From: Pseudorhodobacter antarcticus | Lineage (GTDB): Bacteria > Pseudomonadota > Alphaproteobacteria > Rhodobacterales > Rhodobacteraceae | DNA: 51,430 nucleotides | Direction of reading: 5' to 3' | Assembly (NCBI GenBank): GCA_945860375.1 | Contig: CAMAQR010000027.1 | Coordinates: forward strand, 1 to 51,430 | Part shown: positions 12,518-21,510 of the stretch, piece by piece | Numbering within the stretch: position 1 is the first letter of the stretch | Layout: the number at the start of each line of letters is the position of its first letter | The notes under the pieces: model-generated | The model's database searches: none | Told to the model about the DNA's origin: nothing | Seen by the model: only the letters and a program-made list of their open reading frames with translations | Program-made: the position numbers and the translations under genes

Positions 12518-13651
12518 ATGCTTGATCAGCCGTTGAACTCCCTTGGCCTGCCGAAACGCCCTGCCGACACCCGTGTCGTGGTGGCGATGTCGGGTGGCGT
12601 TGACAGCTCTGTCGTGGCCGCGCAGCTGGCCGAGGAAGGCTACGATGTGGTGGGCGTGACGCTGCAGCTTTACGACCATGGTGCGGCGCTGGCCAAGAAG
12701 GGTGCCTGCTGCGCGGGCCGCGATATTCAGGACGCGGCGCGGGTGGCTGAAACCATGGGCTTTCCGCATTATGTGCTGGATTACGAGAACACCTTCCGCG
12801 AGGCGGTGATGGAAGAATTCGCCGATGCCTACCTTGCGGGGGCGACGCCGGTGCCCTGCATCCGGTGCAACGAGCGGGTGAAGTTCAAGGATTTGTTGTC
12901 CACGGCCAAGGACTTGAACGCCGACTGCATGGCGACCGGGCATTACATCCAGCGCAAGATGGGGGCTGCGGCAGAGTTGCATCAGGCCACCGACGCCAAC
13001 CGCGACCAGAGCTATTTCCTGTTTTCCACCACCCGAGATCAGTTGGATTATCTGCGCTTTCCGCTGGGTCATCTGGCCAGCAAGGCCGAAACCCGCGCAT
13101 TGGCGGCGCGCTATGGTTTGGCCGTGGCGGACAAGCCCGACAGCCAGGATATCTGCTTTGTGCCCAACGGCAATTACGCGGCGGTGATCGAAAAGCTGCG
13201 CCCGGGGGCCGCCGATCCGGGCGACATCGTCGACCTTGCGGGCAATGTTCTGGCCCAGCATCGCGGCGTGATCCATTACACCATCGGGCAGCGCAAGGGC
13301 CTTGGCATTGGGGGCCTGGGCGATCCGCTTTATGTGGTGAAGCTGGACCCGGTGCTGCGCCATGTGATCGTCGGGCCGAAAGAGGCTTTGTCCACCCGCA
13401 CGATTCCTTTGCGTGAAATCAACTGGTTGGGGGATGAGGATTTCACCTCGCGCCCCGAATGGCATCTGTCGGTCAAGGTGCGATCCACCCGTCCGCCGCG
13501 CCCGGCGGTGATCCGGCCCTTGTCGGCAACCGAGGCGGTGGTGGAATTGCTGGACCCCGAAGACGGCGTGTCACCCGGTCAGGCCTGCGTGTTTTACGCG
13601 CCCGAAGGCGGCCGGGTGTTCGGCGGCGGCTGGATCTGGCGCGGGCGTTAA
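12518..13651 (+). CDS. mnmA: tRNA 2-thiouridylase
   Basis: MnmA puts sulfur on uridine 34 of the tRNAs for Lys, Glu and Gln, activating the base with ATP. The 377-residue protein has the PP-loop AMSGGVDSS at residues 24-31. Two catalytic cysteines are visible: Cys117 in [11 protein letters not shown] and Cys213 in PDSQDICF, the expected disulfide-forming pair. GTRNA-contact motifs such as TGHY and [10 protein letters not shown] follow. ATG 12518 is selected because upstream in-frame sequence overlaps the promoter region; the ribosome site is weak. The gene is convergent with lpxB, with 28 bp between the stops. Confidence 0.95.
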   Translation: MLDQPLNSLGLPKRPADTRVVVAMSGGVDSSVVAAQLAEEGYDVVGVTLQLYDHGAALAKKGACCAGRDIQDAARVAETMGFPHYVLDYENTFREAVMEEFADAYLAGATPVPCIRCNERVKFKDLLSTAKDLNADCMATGHYIQRKMGAAAELHQATDANRDQSYFLFSTTRDQLDYLRFPLGHLASKAETRALAARYGLAVADKPDSQDICFVPNGNYAAVIEKLRPGAADPGDIVDLAGNVLAQHRGVIHYTIGQRKGLGIGGLGDPLYVVKLDPVLRHVIVGPKEALSTRTIPLREINWLGDEDFTSRPEWHLSVKVRSTRPPRPAVIRPLSATEAVVELLDPEDGVSPGQACVFYAPEGGRVFGGGWIWRGR

Positions 13652-13679
13652 GCGGCCCACACCACGTTCCACCCAATCC

Positions 13680-14804
13680 TTACAGCACTGACAGCACAGA
13701 TTTTGCCGCCCGCAGGCCCGGAAGCTCCCCGCCCTGCCCCAATCGCTCCATCGTCAGCCGCATCGCCAGCTGTTGTGATCCGGGGTCGTCCAGCAGCGCC
13801 AACAGCGCGGGCGCGATCAGGTCGGCGCGGCACCGCTTGCCGATGAATTCAGGCACGGCGCGGGTTTGCGAAACCAGATTGACCAGCGTCACCGTGTCAA
13901 TCAGCGCCGCGCGGCGCATCAACCAAAGCGACAGCGGGTGCATGTCATAGGCGATCACCATCGGGCATTGGTTCGCCGCCAGCTCCAGCGACACCGTGCC
14001 AGAAGCCGCAATCGCCACATCCGCCTGCGCAAAGGCCGCGCGTTTCAGCACGGGGTCTTCGATGATCTGCGGCACAATCGGCCAATCCGCCGACACCTCG
14101 CGCACCAGACCCGCCACCCCGCGCACGGTGGGCAGGGCGACGCGGGCGGTCGGATGCACGGCTTTCACGCGGGCTAGGGTGGCACCGATCACCGGGGCCA
14201 GTCGCGCCACCTCACCCCGCCGCGATCCGGGCAGAGCCAGAATCAACGGGCCCTGCCCCGCCAGCAAGGCGGTCTCATCCGGGGTGGCCAAGGGTTCGGA
14301 CACCACCGGATGCCCGACGAAATCGCAAGACATGCCCGCAGCGGTCATCAACGGCGGCTCGAACGGCAAAAGTGCCAGCACATGATCGATCACCCGCGCC
14401 ATTTTCACCGCACGACCGGGTCGCCACGCCCAGACCGACGGGGCGACATAGTGGATGGTGCGCAGATCAGGGCACGCGGCTTTCACAAGCGCCGCCACCC
14501 GCAGGCAGAAATCGGGGCTGTCGATGGTGATCATCGCGGCAGGCAGGCAAGCCAAAGCGGCGGCAGCGGTTTCGCGGATGCGGCGTTTCAGGTGCAGGTA
14601 CTTCGGCAGCACCTCGGCGATGCCCATCACCGACAATTCCTCCATCGGGAACAGGCTGTGCAAGCCCTGCGCGGCCATCAGCGGGCCCCCAACGCCATGA
14701 AATTCCACCTGCGGCGCCAAGGACTTGAGCCCCACCATCAAGGCCGCGCCCAACCGATCCCCAGAGGGCTCTCCGGCGATCAAGAACAGCCTTAGCGGGC
14801 CCAC
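13680..14804 (-). CDS. lpxB: Lipid-A-disaccharide synthase
   Basis: LpxB joins UDP-2,3-diacylglucosamine and lipid X to form the lipid A disaccharide at the inner face of the membrane. The 374-residue protein starts with the family signature IAGEPSGDRLGA (residues 9-20) and contains FHGVGGPLMAAQG, MGIAEVLP and the HYVAPSVWAWRPGRA segment. Translation begins at a GTG (14804) that lies inside the end of lpxI, a 13-bp overlap. It is the last gene of the long envelope cluster read on the minus strand and is convergent with mnmA. Confidence 0.95.
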   Translation of the reverse strand: MGPLRLFLIAGEPSGDRLGAALMVGLKSLAPQVEFHGVGGPLMAAQGLHSLFPMEELSVMGIAEVLPKYLHLKRRIRETAAAALACLPAAMITIDSPDFCLRVAALVKAACPDLRTIHYVAPSVWAWRPGRAVKMARVIDHVLALLPFEPPLMTAAGMSCDFVGHPVVSEPLATPDETALLAGQGPLILALPGSRRGEVARLAPVIGATLARVKAVHPTARVALPTVRGVAGLVREVSADWPIVPQIIEDPVLKRAAFAQADVAIAASGTVSLELAANQCPMVIAYDMHPLSLWLMRRAALIDTVTLVNLVSQTRAVPEFIGKRCRADLIAPALLALLDDPGSQQLAMRLTMERLGQGGELPGLRAAKSVLSVL

Positions 14805-15586
14805 AGGAACAGGCCCCGCACCACGGCCCGCGCTTGCATGGCGGGCAGATCAAGGCAGATCACCCCGCCCGCCTGCCAGCAAATGCCTGCCAAACCGGCA
14901 TCTGCTGCGCGGTCCACCGTCTGCACCCCGATCGCGGGCAGGTCGATGCGGCGGTCCTGACCCGGCTTCGGGGCCTTGTAAAACAGCCCGCCCTGCGGCC
15001 GCAGATTGGCGGGCAACAGCGGGATACTGGTCAGCATTGCATCGGTGCCGGGCAGCGCCTCTACCGCCAGACACAGGCCCTGCGCCACAACGCAACCCTG
15101 CCCGACATCCACCGCGCCCAAAGCCCTGACGATGTCAGCCGCCCGCGCGGCATCCGCCTCATCCCGAGGCGTCAAAGCGCCGCACAGAAGCCCCGGCCCC
15201 GGCACCAAGGCAGGCGCGATGTCTTCCATCCCCAGCACCGCAAAACCGGCCTCTTCAAATATGCCAATCACCGCGCGCAGAGTTGCATCATCGCCCGCCT
15301 GCATCGCAGCCAGCAATCGTGGCACCATCTGCGCGGTTTGCGGATCAAACAGCGACGGGTCCAGCCTTGGCCGCTGCACAGCGCCGGCAAAGGCCACCCG
15401 GGTGACGCCCTGATCCTCCAGATGCCGCAGGAACAGTGCCAGCCGTTCGACGCGAAAGACAAGGTCCACCGTCACGCCATCGGGCGCAAAACCGTCCAAG
15501 GCGCAAACCAAGGGCCGATCAGACAAGGCCGCCACCAAAGCAGCAGGCAGCAGCCCCCGCCCGGCAATGATGGCCAGACGGGTCAT
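14792..15586 (-). CDS. lpxI: UDP-2,3-diacylglucosamine pyrophosphatase, LpxI type
   Basis: LpxI hydrolyses UDP-2,3-diacylglucosamine to lipid X and UMP and replaces LpxH in most alphaproteobacteria. The 264-residue protein starts MTRLAIIAGRGLLP, has the GAVQRPRLDP region and the C-terminal motif with KAPKPGQDRRIDLPAIG, all typical of the DUF1009/LpxI family. It is translationally coupled on both sides: ATGA overlap with lpxA upstream and 13-bp overlap with lpxB downstream, so three successive lipid A steps are made from one message. Confidence 0.94.
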   Translation of the reverse strand: MTRLAIIAGRGLLPAALVAALSDRPLVCALDGFAPDGVTVDLVFRVERLALFLRHLEDQGVTRVAFAGAVQRPRLDPSLFDPQTAQMVPRLLAAMQAGDDATLRAVIGIFEEAGFAVLGMEDIAPALVPGPGLLCGALTPRDEADAARAADIVRALGAVDVGQGCVVAQGLCLAVEALPGTDAMLTSIPLLPANLRPQGGLFYKAPKPGQDRRIDLPAIGVQTVDRAADAGLAGICWQAGGVICLDLPAMQARAVVRGLFLWAR

Positions 15587-16380
15587 TTCGGCGTCAGGAA
15601 GGAACGATCCGACACCGACAGGATGAAATCCGTCATCTCGCGCACATAGACGCTGTCGGTTTCCTCGGCCAGCTTGCGGGCGCGGTCCAGAAAACTGCCC
15701 TCGCCCTGCGCCAGCATCTGGTAGGCGGCGCGCATGGCGGTGATATCGCTGCGCTCCACGCCGCGCCGTTTCAAGCCCACAAGGTTCAGCCCGTCCAAGA
15801 CCCCGCGCGGCCCCTGCACCAAGCCAAAGGGCAGCACATCATTTGTCACCATGGTCACCGCACCAATGATCGCGCCGCGCCCGACGCGCACGAATTGATG
15901 GATGCCCGACAGCCCGCCCACGACCACGTCATCGCCTATCACGCAATGCCCGGCAACCGCCACCTGATTGGCCAGCACGATCCGGTTGCCCAAGATCGCG
16001 TCATGCCCCACATGCGCGCCCGTCATCAGCAGGCAATCATCGCCCACACGGGTGACACCGCCACCGCCTTCGGTTCCCGTGTTCAGCGTCGCTCCCTCGC
16101 GGATGCGACAGCGCGCACCCACGATCAGCCGCGTGCGTTCGCCCCTGAACTTCAGGTCTTGCGGGATTTCACCTACGCTTGCGAAAGGGAAAATCACCGT
16201 ATCCGCGCCGATTTCAGTCCAGCCCGTGACCACCGCATGCGATTTGACCTCAACCCCCGGGGCCAGAACCACTTCGGGGCCGATCAGGCTGAACGGGCCA
16301 ATCTTGCAGCCCGCGCCGATCACCGCGCCCGGCTCTACAACGGCCATCGGATGGATAAAGGTTTCAGCCGGACGGATCAT
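15583..16380 (-). CDS. lpxA: UDP-N-acetylglucosamine acyltransferase
   Basis: LpxA transfers a 3-hydroxyacyl chain from acyl carrier protein to UDP-GlcNAc, the first lipid A step. The 265-residue protein is built of hexapeptide repeats forming a left-handed beta helix (residues 1-190) and a helical C-terminus. The catalytic histidine is His126 in GAHVGHDA, with His123 also kept. The fatty acid length chosen cannot be read from sequence. It starts 3 bp after fabZ and overlaps lpxI by ATGA. Confidence 0.96.
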   Translation of the reverse strand: MIRPAETFIHPMAVVEPGAVIGAGCKIGPFSLIGPEVVLAPGVEVKSHAVVTGWTEIGADTVIFPFASVGEIPQDLKFRGERTRLIVGARCRIREGATLNTGTEGGGGVTRVGDDCLLMTGAHVGHDAILGNRIVLANQVAVAGHCVIGDDVVVGGLSGIHQFVRVGRGAIIGAVTMVTNDVLPFGLVQGPRGVLDGLNLVGLKRRGVERSDITAMRAAYQMLAQGEGSFLDRARKLAEETDSVYVREMTDFILSVSDRSFLTPK

Positions 16381-16383
16381 GGA

Positions 16384-16851
16384 TCAGGCCTTTGGCACGT
16401 CAAACATCGCCATGAACTCGGCCTCGCAGGCCAACTCCCCGTCCACCATGGCGCGGCCCGCGAATTTCCAGACCCGGCCACCGCTACGCAGCGCGGTCAC
16501 ATGCAATTCCATCACATCGCCCGGCACAACCTTGCGACGGAACTTGACGCCATCGACGCCCATGAAGAACACATTGGCGTTCTTGTCGACCAGATCCATC
16601 GACAAACCGACCAGAATGCCACTTGTCTGCGCCATCGCCTCGATGATCATCACGCCCGGAAACACCGGCAGACCGGGGAAGTGTCCCTGAAACTGCGGCT
16701 CGTTGAAGGTGATATTCTTGATGCCAATGCAGGATTTGTTGACATGGATGTCGCGCACCTTGTCGACCAGAAGAAAGGGATAGCGGTGCGGAATGATGCG
16801 CTGAATCAACGCCAGATCGGCGGAAAGCGGTGCTGCGGTCTGGTCGGTCAT
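16384..16851 (-). CDS. fabZ: 3-hydroxyacyl-ACP dehydratase FabZ
   Basis: FabZ removes water from 3-hydroxyacyl-ACP in fatty acid elongation and competes with LpxA for that substrate. The 155-residue protein shows [12 protein letters not shown], the catalytic His57 in [11 protein letters not shown] and Glu71 in IIEAMAQ. ATG 16851 is taken because GGAG stands 8 bp upstream; the frame is open for 56 more codons upstream, but these overlap the gap after ompH and lack family similarity. The gene sits between ompH and lpxA; lpxD, often found here in other proteobacteria, is absent. Confidence 0.96.
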   Translation of the reverse strand: MTDQTAAPLSADLALIQRIIPHRYPFLLVDKVRDIHVNKSCIGIKNITFNEPQFQGHFPGLPVFPGVMIIEAMAQTSGILVGLSMDLVDKNANVFFMGVDGVKFRRKVVPGDVMELHVTALRSGGRVWKFAGRAMVDGELACEAEFMAMFDVPKA

Positions 16852-16930
16852 GGGGCGTACTCCAGTCTGTCCGGCCCTCTTTTCGGGGCATGATCTGTGA
16901 CTAACAACAAGGCGGCGGTGAAACAAGTCG

Positions 16931-17494
16931 TCAGGGTTTGGCGTTTGCGTCCGGGGGCAGGCCGCTGCCATCCCCCAACTTCGCATCCACTTCAGCAATG
17001 ACCTCGTCGGTGATGTCAATCGCGCCCAAAGACACCACGATTGCGGCCCGGTTCACAATGGCAAACGCGCCCTGCTCTACCATGTAATCACCCAAGATCG
17101 GCCCAACCATCTGGATGAACCGACTTTTGCCCTCGTCCCGCTTTTGCGAAAAAACGCGGGCTTTGGCGTCTTGGGCGGCCCGCAGCGCCTCAACTTTCAG
17201 ATCAAAGGCTTCGGCCAAGGGGCGAAATTCGGCCGGGGTCATGGTCGCCCGGCGTTGGGTCAATGCCCGTTCTTCGGCCTCAAGCCGGGTATCTATGTCG
17301 CGGTTTTCTGCTTTCAGTGCTTCGGCTTCGGCCTCGATCGCGCGGGTCAGCGCCTGACCATAAAGCGAGCCCGCAAAGAGGGCGTCCTGATCAAGGGTCA
17401 GGATCGAAGGCCGCACCTCGGCGGTTTGGGCAAAGACAGGGGCCGCAAACAATACGGTCAGCGCCAGCCCAAGACCTGCCCAACGCACCGCCAT
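16931..17494 (-). CDS. OmpH/Skp-family periplasmic chaperone
   Basis: The 187-residue protein has a signal peptide ending near PVFAQ (about residue 23), then a long charged helical region (residues 45-130) rich in Ala, Glu, Lys and Arg, as in the tentacle helices of the Skp trimer. A conserved tail with [17 protein letters not shown] and [10 protein letters not shown] is typical of the alphaproteobacterial OmpH group. Skp proteins carry unfolded outer-membrane proteins to BamA. Its start codon shares one base with the bamA stop (TGATG), so the chaperone and the insertase are coupled. Confidence 0.88.
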   Translation of the reverse strand: MAVRWAGLGLALTVLFAAPVFAQTAEVRPSILTLDQDALFAGSLYGQALTRAIEAEAEALKAENRDIDTRLEAEERALTQRRATMTPAEFRPLAEAFDLKVEALRAAQDAKARVFSQKRDEGKSRFIQMVGPILGDYMVEQGAFAIVNRAAIVVSLGAIDITDEVIAEVDAKLGDGSGLPPDANAKP

Positions 17495-19836
17495 CAGAAC
17501 TTGGTCGAGATCGTCAGATCGAAGGTCTGCTCAAGGTCATAGGTTTCCTTCTGGATGGCGTTCGAGAAGTTGAACCGCAGCGGACCGATCGGCGTGGTCC
17601 ACAACAACGACAGGCCAACCACCGCGCGCGGGGTGAAACTGGCCCCCACAACAGACGGCAGTGTATTGTCCAAGTCCCAGACCGACCCGACATCCACGAA
17701 AGCACCACCCGTGATGCCGTATTCTTCCGGCAGGCCCAGCGGGAAATCAGCTTCGAACCGCGCCACGGCAAACATGTTGCCACCCAAAGCGTCTTGATTG
17801 CTGCCAACCAAAGTATCCCGCGGTCCGATGCCATTGGCCTCAAAGCCACGAATCTTGCCGTTGCCAAAGAAACGGTCCGTCACCCGGCTGTCATAGCCGC
17901 CAAAAGTGTTGACCATGCCGCCTTCAAAAATCGCCCGCAGGGTGATTTCTTCGTTGAACACCTTGGTTTCCGCCACAGCCAGCGCCGTTGTGGAAATCGA
18001 CTTCACATCGCCGCCCAAGCCGCTGAAATCCTGACCAAAGCGGAACAAGAAGCCGCCTTTTGGGTTCAGGCCCGTCACCCGATTGTCAAAGGAATAGCTG
18101 TAGCCGATGCTGCTGCCCAGCTTGCCCAAAGCCGCCGCTTCGTCCTTCAGAAGTTGCGACGAATTTGCATCCACATCGGTGATGGTGTCTTCGTAGATCC
18201 TGTAGCGCACTTCCAACCGCGACTGTTCACCGATCGGGAACTCCAAAGCCGGGCTGATCACGATGTTGCGGGTGTCATAAAACGCATTGGCCCGGCTGGT
18301 TTCGCGGTAAGAGGCCGCGAATTTCAGCTTCAGATCGCGGCCAAGGAAAGACGGCTCGACAAAGGCGATGCTGCTGTCAATGGTGTCGGACCCAGAGCTG
18401 ATATTGACCGAAAGCCCCTGCCCACGCCCCAGAAAGTTGGTTTCCGAAAAGCCGACGTTGATGCCAAAGCCAGCCGCCAGACCAAAAGTCGCGCCCAAGG
18501 ACAGCGACCCGGTTGGGGCCTCTTCCACGTCAACATTGACCACAACCTGATCAGGGCCAGAACCGGGCTTGCTGTCCACCTTGGCATCGGAAAAGAACCC
18601 AAGCGCGCGGATACGCTCGGCGGCCTGACGGATTTCGCGCGGATTGAAAGGGTCACCTTCGACAGTGCGGAACTGACGGCGCACCACCTCGTCCAGCGTG
18701 GTGGTATTGCCTTCGATATCAATGCGTTCGACGAATGTCTTCTCACCGCGTTTCAGTACGAATTCGATATCCAACGTCTGATCGGCATCGTTGCGGATCA
18801 CGCGCGGTTCAATCCGCACAAAGTTCAGACCCTTGCGCAGCGCCAGATTTTCCATCCGTGCCAGATTGTTTTCGATCACCGCAGGCGAATAGGTCACGCC
18901 AGAGCGCAGCTTTTGCACGGCAGCAAATTCGGCGGCGTCCACCGTATCAATTTCCGAAACCGTGGTCACTTTGCCGATGCGGAAACTTTGGCCTTCGCGC
19001 ACGGTAAAGGTAACAAAAGTCGCATCCCGCTCGCGGCTGACTTCGCCAGTGGCGTCCAGAACCTGCACATCGACATAGCCGCGCGACAGGTAGAAATCGC
19101 GCAACAACTGCTTGTCCAGTTCCAGCCGTTCGGGCACGAACGTATCGCCCTTCACCAATTGGCGCAGGAAACCGGCCTGCTTGGTTTCCAGAACCTGACG
19201 CAGGCGACGGTCTGAAAACGCGCGGTTGCCGACAAAGGACAGCCGTTCATTTTCCACGACCTTGCCTTCGGCGATCTCGAACACCAGATCGACGCGGTTG
19301 TCAGACCGCCGAATGATGCGCGGATCGACCGAGGCCGCCAAACGGCCCTGTATCCGGTAGGCTTCGGCAATCGCTGCGGCGTCCGCCTCGGCCTGCGCCG
19401 GGGAATAGACCAGACGCGATTTCGATTTGACGATCTGAACCAGTGCCTCGTCCTTCAGAATTTTGTTGCCCTGAAAATCGACCACGTTCATCATCGGAAA
19501 TTCTTTGACGCGGATCATCAGCGTGTTGCCATTGGGCACAAGTTCGACCGTTTCGAACAATCCGGCCGCATTTATGCGCTGGTAGGCGTCGTTCAAGGCA
19601 CCTGCCGACACGGCTTCACCCTTGCCGATTCCCGCGTATTTCAGGATGGTCGCAGCCTCGATCCGCTCATTTCCCTCAATCACGACGTTGGAAAAGCTGT
19701 AGGTTTGCGCAACAGCTTGGGTGAGAAACGGGTCAGAAACCATTGAGCCACAAAGCAGAATTGCGATCATTGCAGGACGCAACACCTTGCGGGCCGATGC
19801 CCCGCGCGCCGAATTTGCGCTTGCCGAATGCTGCAT
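17494..19836 (-). CDS. bamA: Outer membrane protein assembly factor BamA
   Basis: BamA is the central insertase of the BAM complex. The 780-residue protein has a signal peptide ending in TQAVAQ, five POTRA domains (about residues 45-430) beginning YSFSNVVIEGNERIE, and a C-terminal 16-strand barrel ending in phenylalanine (TISTKF), the outer-membrane sorting signal. The start is placed at ATG 19836 with GGGGGCG about 7 bp before it; a GTG six codons upstream is less likely. A small membrane protein gene and rseP precede it. The ompH start overlaps the stop. Confidence 0.96.
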   Translation of the reverse strand: MQHSASANSARGASARKVLRPAMIAILLCGSMVSDPFLTQAVAQTYSFSNVVIEGNERIEAATILKYAGIGKGEAVSAGALNDAYQRINAAGLFETVELVPNGNTLMIRVKEFPMMNVVDFQGNKILKDEALVQIVKSKSRLVYSPAQAEADAAAIAEAYRIQGRLAASVDPRIIRRSDNRVDLVFEIAEGKVVENERLSFVGNRAFSDRRLRQVLETKQAGFLRQLVKGDTFVPERLELDKQLLRDFYLSRGYVDVQVLDATGEVSRERDATFVTFTVREGQSFRIGKVTTVSEIDTVDAAEFAAVQKLRSGVTYSPAVIENNLARMENLALRKGLNFVRIEPRVIRNDADQTLDIEFVLKRGEKTFVERIDIEGNTTTLDEVVRRQFRTVEGDPFNPREIRQAAERIRALGFFSDAKVDSKPGSGPDQVVVNVDVEEAPTGSLSLGATFGLAAGFGINVGFSETNFLGRGQGLSVNISSGSDTIDSSIAFVEPSFLGRDLKLKFAASYRETSRANAFYDTRNIVISPALEFPIGEQSRLEVRYRIYEDTITDVDANSSQLLKDEAAALGKLGSSIGYSYSFDNRVTGLNPKGGFLFRFGQDFSGLGGDVKSISTTALAVAETKVFNEEITLRAIFEGGMVNTFGGYDSRVTDRFFGNGKIRGFEANGIGPRDTLVGSNQDALGGNMFAVARFEADFPLGLPEEYGITGGAFVDVGSVWDLDNTLPSVVGASFTPRAVVGLSLLWTTPIGPLRFNFSNAIQKETYDLEQTFDLTISTKF

Positions 19837-19966
19837 AAGTCGCCCCCAGATCACAAAATGCTGTGCTTCTGACTAGCCGGAACAGCAGGGCTTGTCAAAA
19901 GACTGTCAGATGGGATTTGCCACATCTGGCCGGTGGGGCCAACCTAAAATCGCAAAACTGTCGCAG

Positions 19967-20104
19967 TTAGGGGTGGACAAGTGCCGAGCCAAAGAACGAC
20001 CCGGCCAAAAGCCCCACCACAACTGTGCCAATGGTGAACAAACGATCGCCGTTCAGCCAAACCAAGAGCGAGAGCCCCTTGTAGCTGTTCATGACCAGTT
20101 GCAT
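19967..20104 (-). CDS. 45-residue membrane protein between rseP and bamA
   Basis: This gene is too short for usual ORF limits. ATG 20104 has AAGG 7 bp upstream; a second in-frame ATG at 20092 would give 41 residues. The product has a short polar N-terminus containing WLNGDR and one hydrophobic span of about 17 residues (TIGTVVVGLLAGSFFGS) ending in a short tail. The span has the glycine-rich pattern of a packing helix. It lies 66 bp after rseP and about 130 bp before bamA on the same strand, filling an otherwise empty 330-bp gap. I do not know the family. Position suggests a link with envelope assembly, but no function is shown. Confidence 0.75.
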   Translation of the reverse strand: MQLVMNSYKGLSLLVWLNGDRLFTIGTVVVGLLAGSFFGSALVHP

Positions 20105-20170
20105 TTTGACACCTTTTGGACTGCGTGCGATGTTGTTGCATAGGCTAAAAATATGGCGTGACTGTGGCGA

Positions 20171-21508
20171 TCAGCTGCAAAACAGATCATTGGTCAGCGC
20201 GAAGGCCATGAAGGACAGCAAAACCACCAGCCCCACCGACATCAGGCCGCGCAAGATGCGTTCGGACGGCGGTTTGCCGGTGACAGCTTCAAACGCATAA
20301 AATACCAGATGACCGCCATCCAGCACCGGAATCGGGAACAGGTTCAGCAAACCGATGCCCAAAGACAACGCCGCCAGCATCGACAGGAACACTTCGGGGC
20401 CTGACCGCGCGGCATCACCCATCACTTCGGCCATGCCGATTGGCCCCGAAATGTTGCACGAACTGATCGCCCCCGTGACCACATGCCACAGCCCGGAAAG
20501 TGAGGCTTTGGTGACGAACCAGGATTGTTTCGCCGCCAGTTGCACCGTTTCCAGCGGTCCGGCGCTGCGCACTTCGGGATCAAACAACTGCCCGCTGGAC
20601 AGGCCCAACAGCCACCGGGTTTCAAAGCCGCCTTCGGGTTTGGGAATATCGCGGCGGTTGGGCGTGATGGTCAGGTCCAGCACCTGCCCTGCCCGCCACA
20701 CCTTCAACGGCACCGGCGCGCCGGCCAGCCCCTCAACGATCGGCGGCAGTTCGGAAAAGGCGGTCACAGAGGTGCCATTGACCTGCAGGATCACATCACC
20801 GGGCAGCATGCCCGCATCCATCGCCGCATTCTTGGGATGCACCGCGCCGATGATCGGCAGGAACGGATGCGGCCCTGTGATTTCAAGGGTTTGGTCGCCG
20901 CGCCGCACGGTGTAGGACACAGTGGCCGCCGGCGGCAATGTGCTGGCCAGCGTGATATAAGCAGTGAAATCGGGAGTCTCGGTGCCATTTACGGCCAGAA
21001 TCTGGTCCTTCACTTGCAGGCTTTCACCCTGATAGGGCGTGGCTTGCAACGTGCCGACCACGGGCAGATCGGTGGCAATGCCGGAATAGGAAATCATGCC
21101 GATGTAGACGACCATTGCCAACAGCAGATTGAAAAGCGGCCCCGCCGCTGCCGTCGCCGCCCGCGCCCACAAGGGGGCGCCTGTCATGGTGTGACGCCGT
21201 TCATCCTCTGAAAGGCCCGCCATAACTTCGCCGTCCGGGGCCGAAGCGGCATCCTTGTCGCCCAGAAATTTCACAAAGCCGCCCAGCGGAATCGCGGCCA
21301 CTTGCCAACGGGTGCCGCGTTTGTCGACCCGCGAAAACAACACCGGGCCAAAGCCAAGGCTGAACACCTCGGCATGGATGCCCGACCAGCGGCCCACAAT
21401 ATAGTGACCATATTCATGCACGGCGACGATGACCGCCAAAGCGATGGCAAAGAACACCGCCGTCCAGGCAAACCCGCCCGCGCTGGAAAGAACACTAATG
21501 AAATCCAC
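20171..21508 (-). CDS. rseP: Site-2 intramembrane metalloprotease RseP
   Basis: RseP cleaves membrane-bound anti-sigma factors and remnant signal peptides inside the membrane. The 445-residue protein has the zinc-binding HEYGH at residues 31-35 in the first membrane helix, GGFVKFLGD, two periplasmic PDZ-like domains (around AVNGTETPDF and ILQVNGTSVTAF) and the third metal ligand in PIPVLDGGHLV near the C-terminus. Translation begins at GTG 21508. It follows dxr by 2 bp, so it belongs to the same message as the isoprenoid and phospholipid genes. Confidence 0.95.
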   Translation of the reverse strand: MDFISVLSSAGGFAWTAVFFAIALAVIVAVHEYGHYIVGRWSGIHAEVFSLGFGPVLFSRVDKRGTRWQVAAIPLGGFVKFLGDKDAASAPDGEVMAGLSEDERRHTMTGAPLWARAATAAAGPLFNLLLAMVVYIGMISYSGIATDLPVVGTLQATPYQGESLQVKDQILAVNGTETPDFTAYITLASTLPPAATVSYTVRRGDQTLEITGPHPFLPIIGAVHPKNAAMDAGMLPGDVILQVNGTSVTAFSELPPIVEGLAGAPVPLKVWRAGQVLDLTITPNRRDIPKPEGGFETRWLLGLSSGQLFDPEVRSAGPLETVQLAAKQSWFVTKASLSGLWHVVTGAISSCNISGPIGMAEVMGDAARSGPEVFLSMLAALSLGIGLLNLFPIPVLDGGHLVFYAFEAVTGKPPSERILRGLMSVGLVVLLSFMAFALTNDLFCS

Positions 21509-21510
21509 GC

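Noticed and set aside
12386..13465. Long minus-strand open frame opposite mnmA joined to sciP
   Set aside because: It is the complement shadow of a GC-rich gene; the real sciP start at 12385 has its own ribosome site.
17263..19215. 650-codon plus-strand open frame opposite bamA and ompH
   Set aside because: Composition is that of an antisense shadow (Arg, Gln and His rich), with no domain and no ribosome site, and bamA on the other strand is certain.
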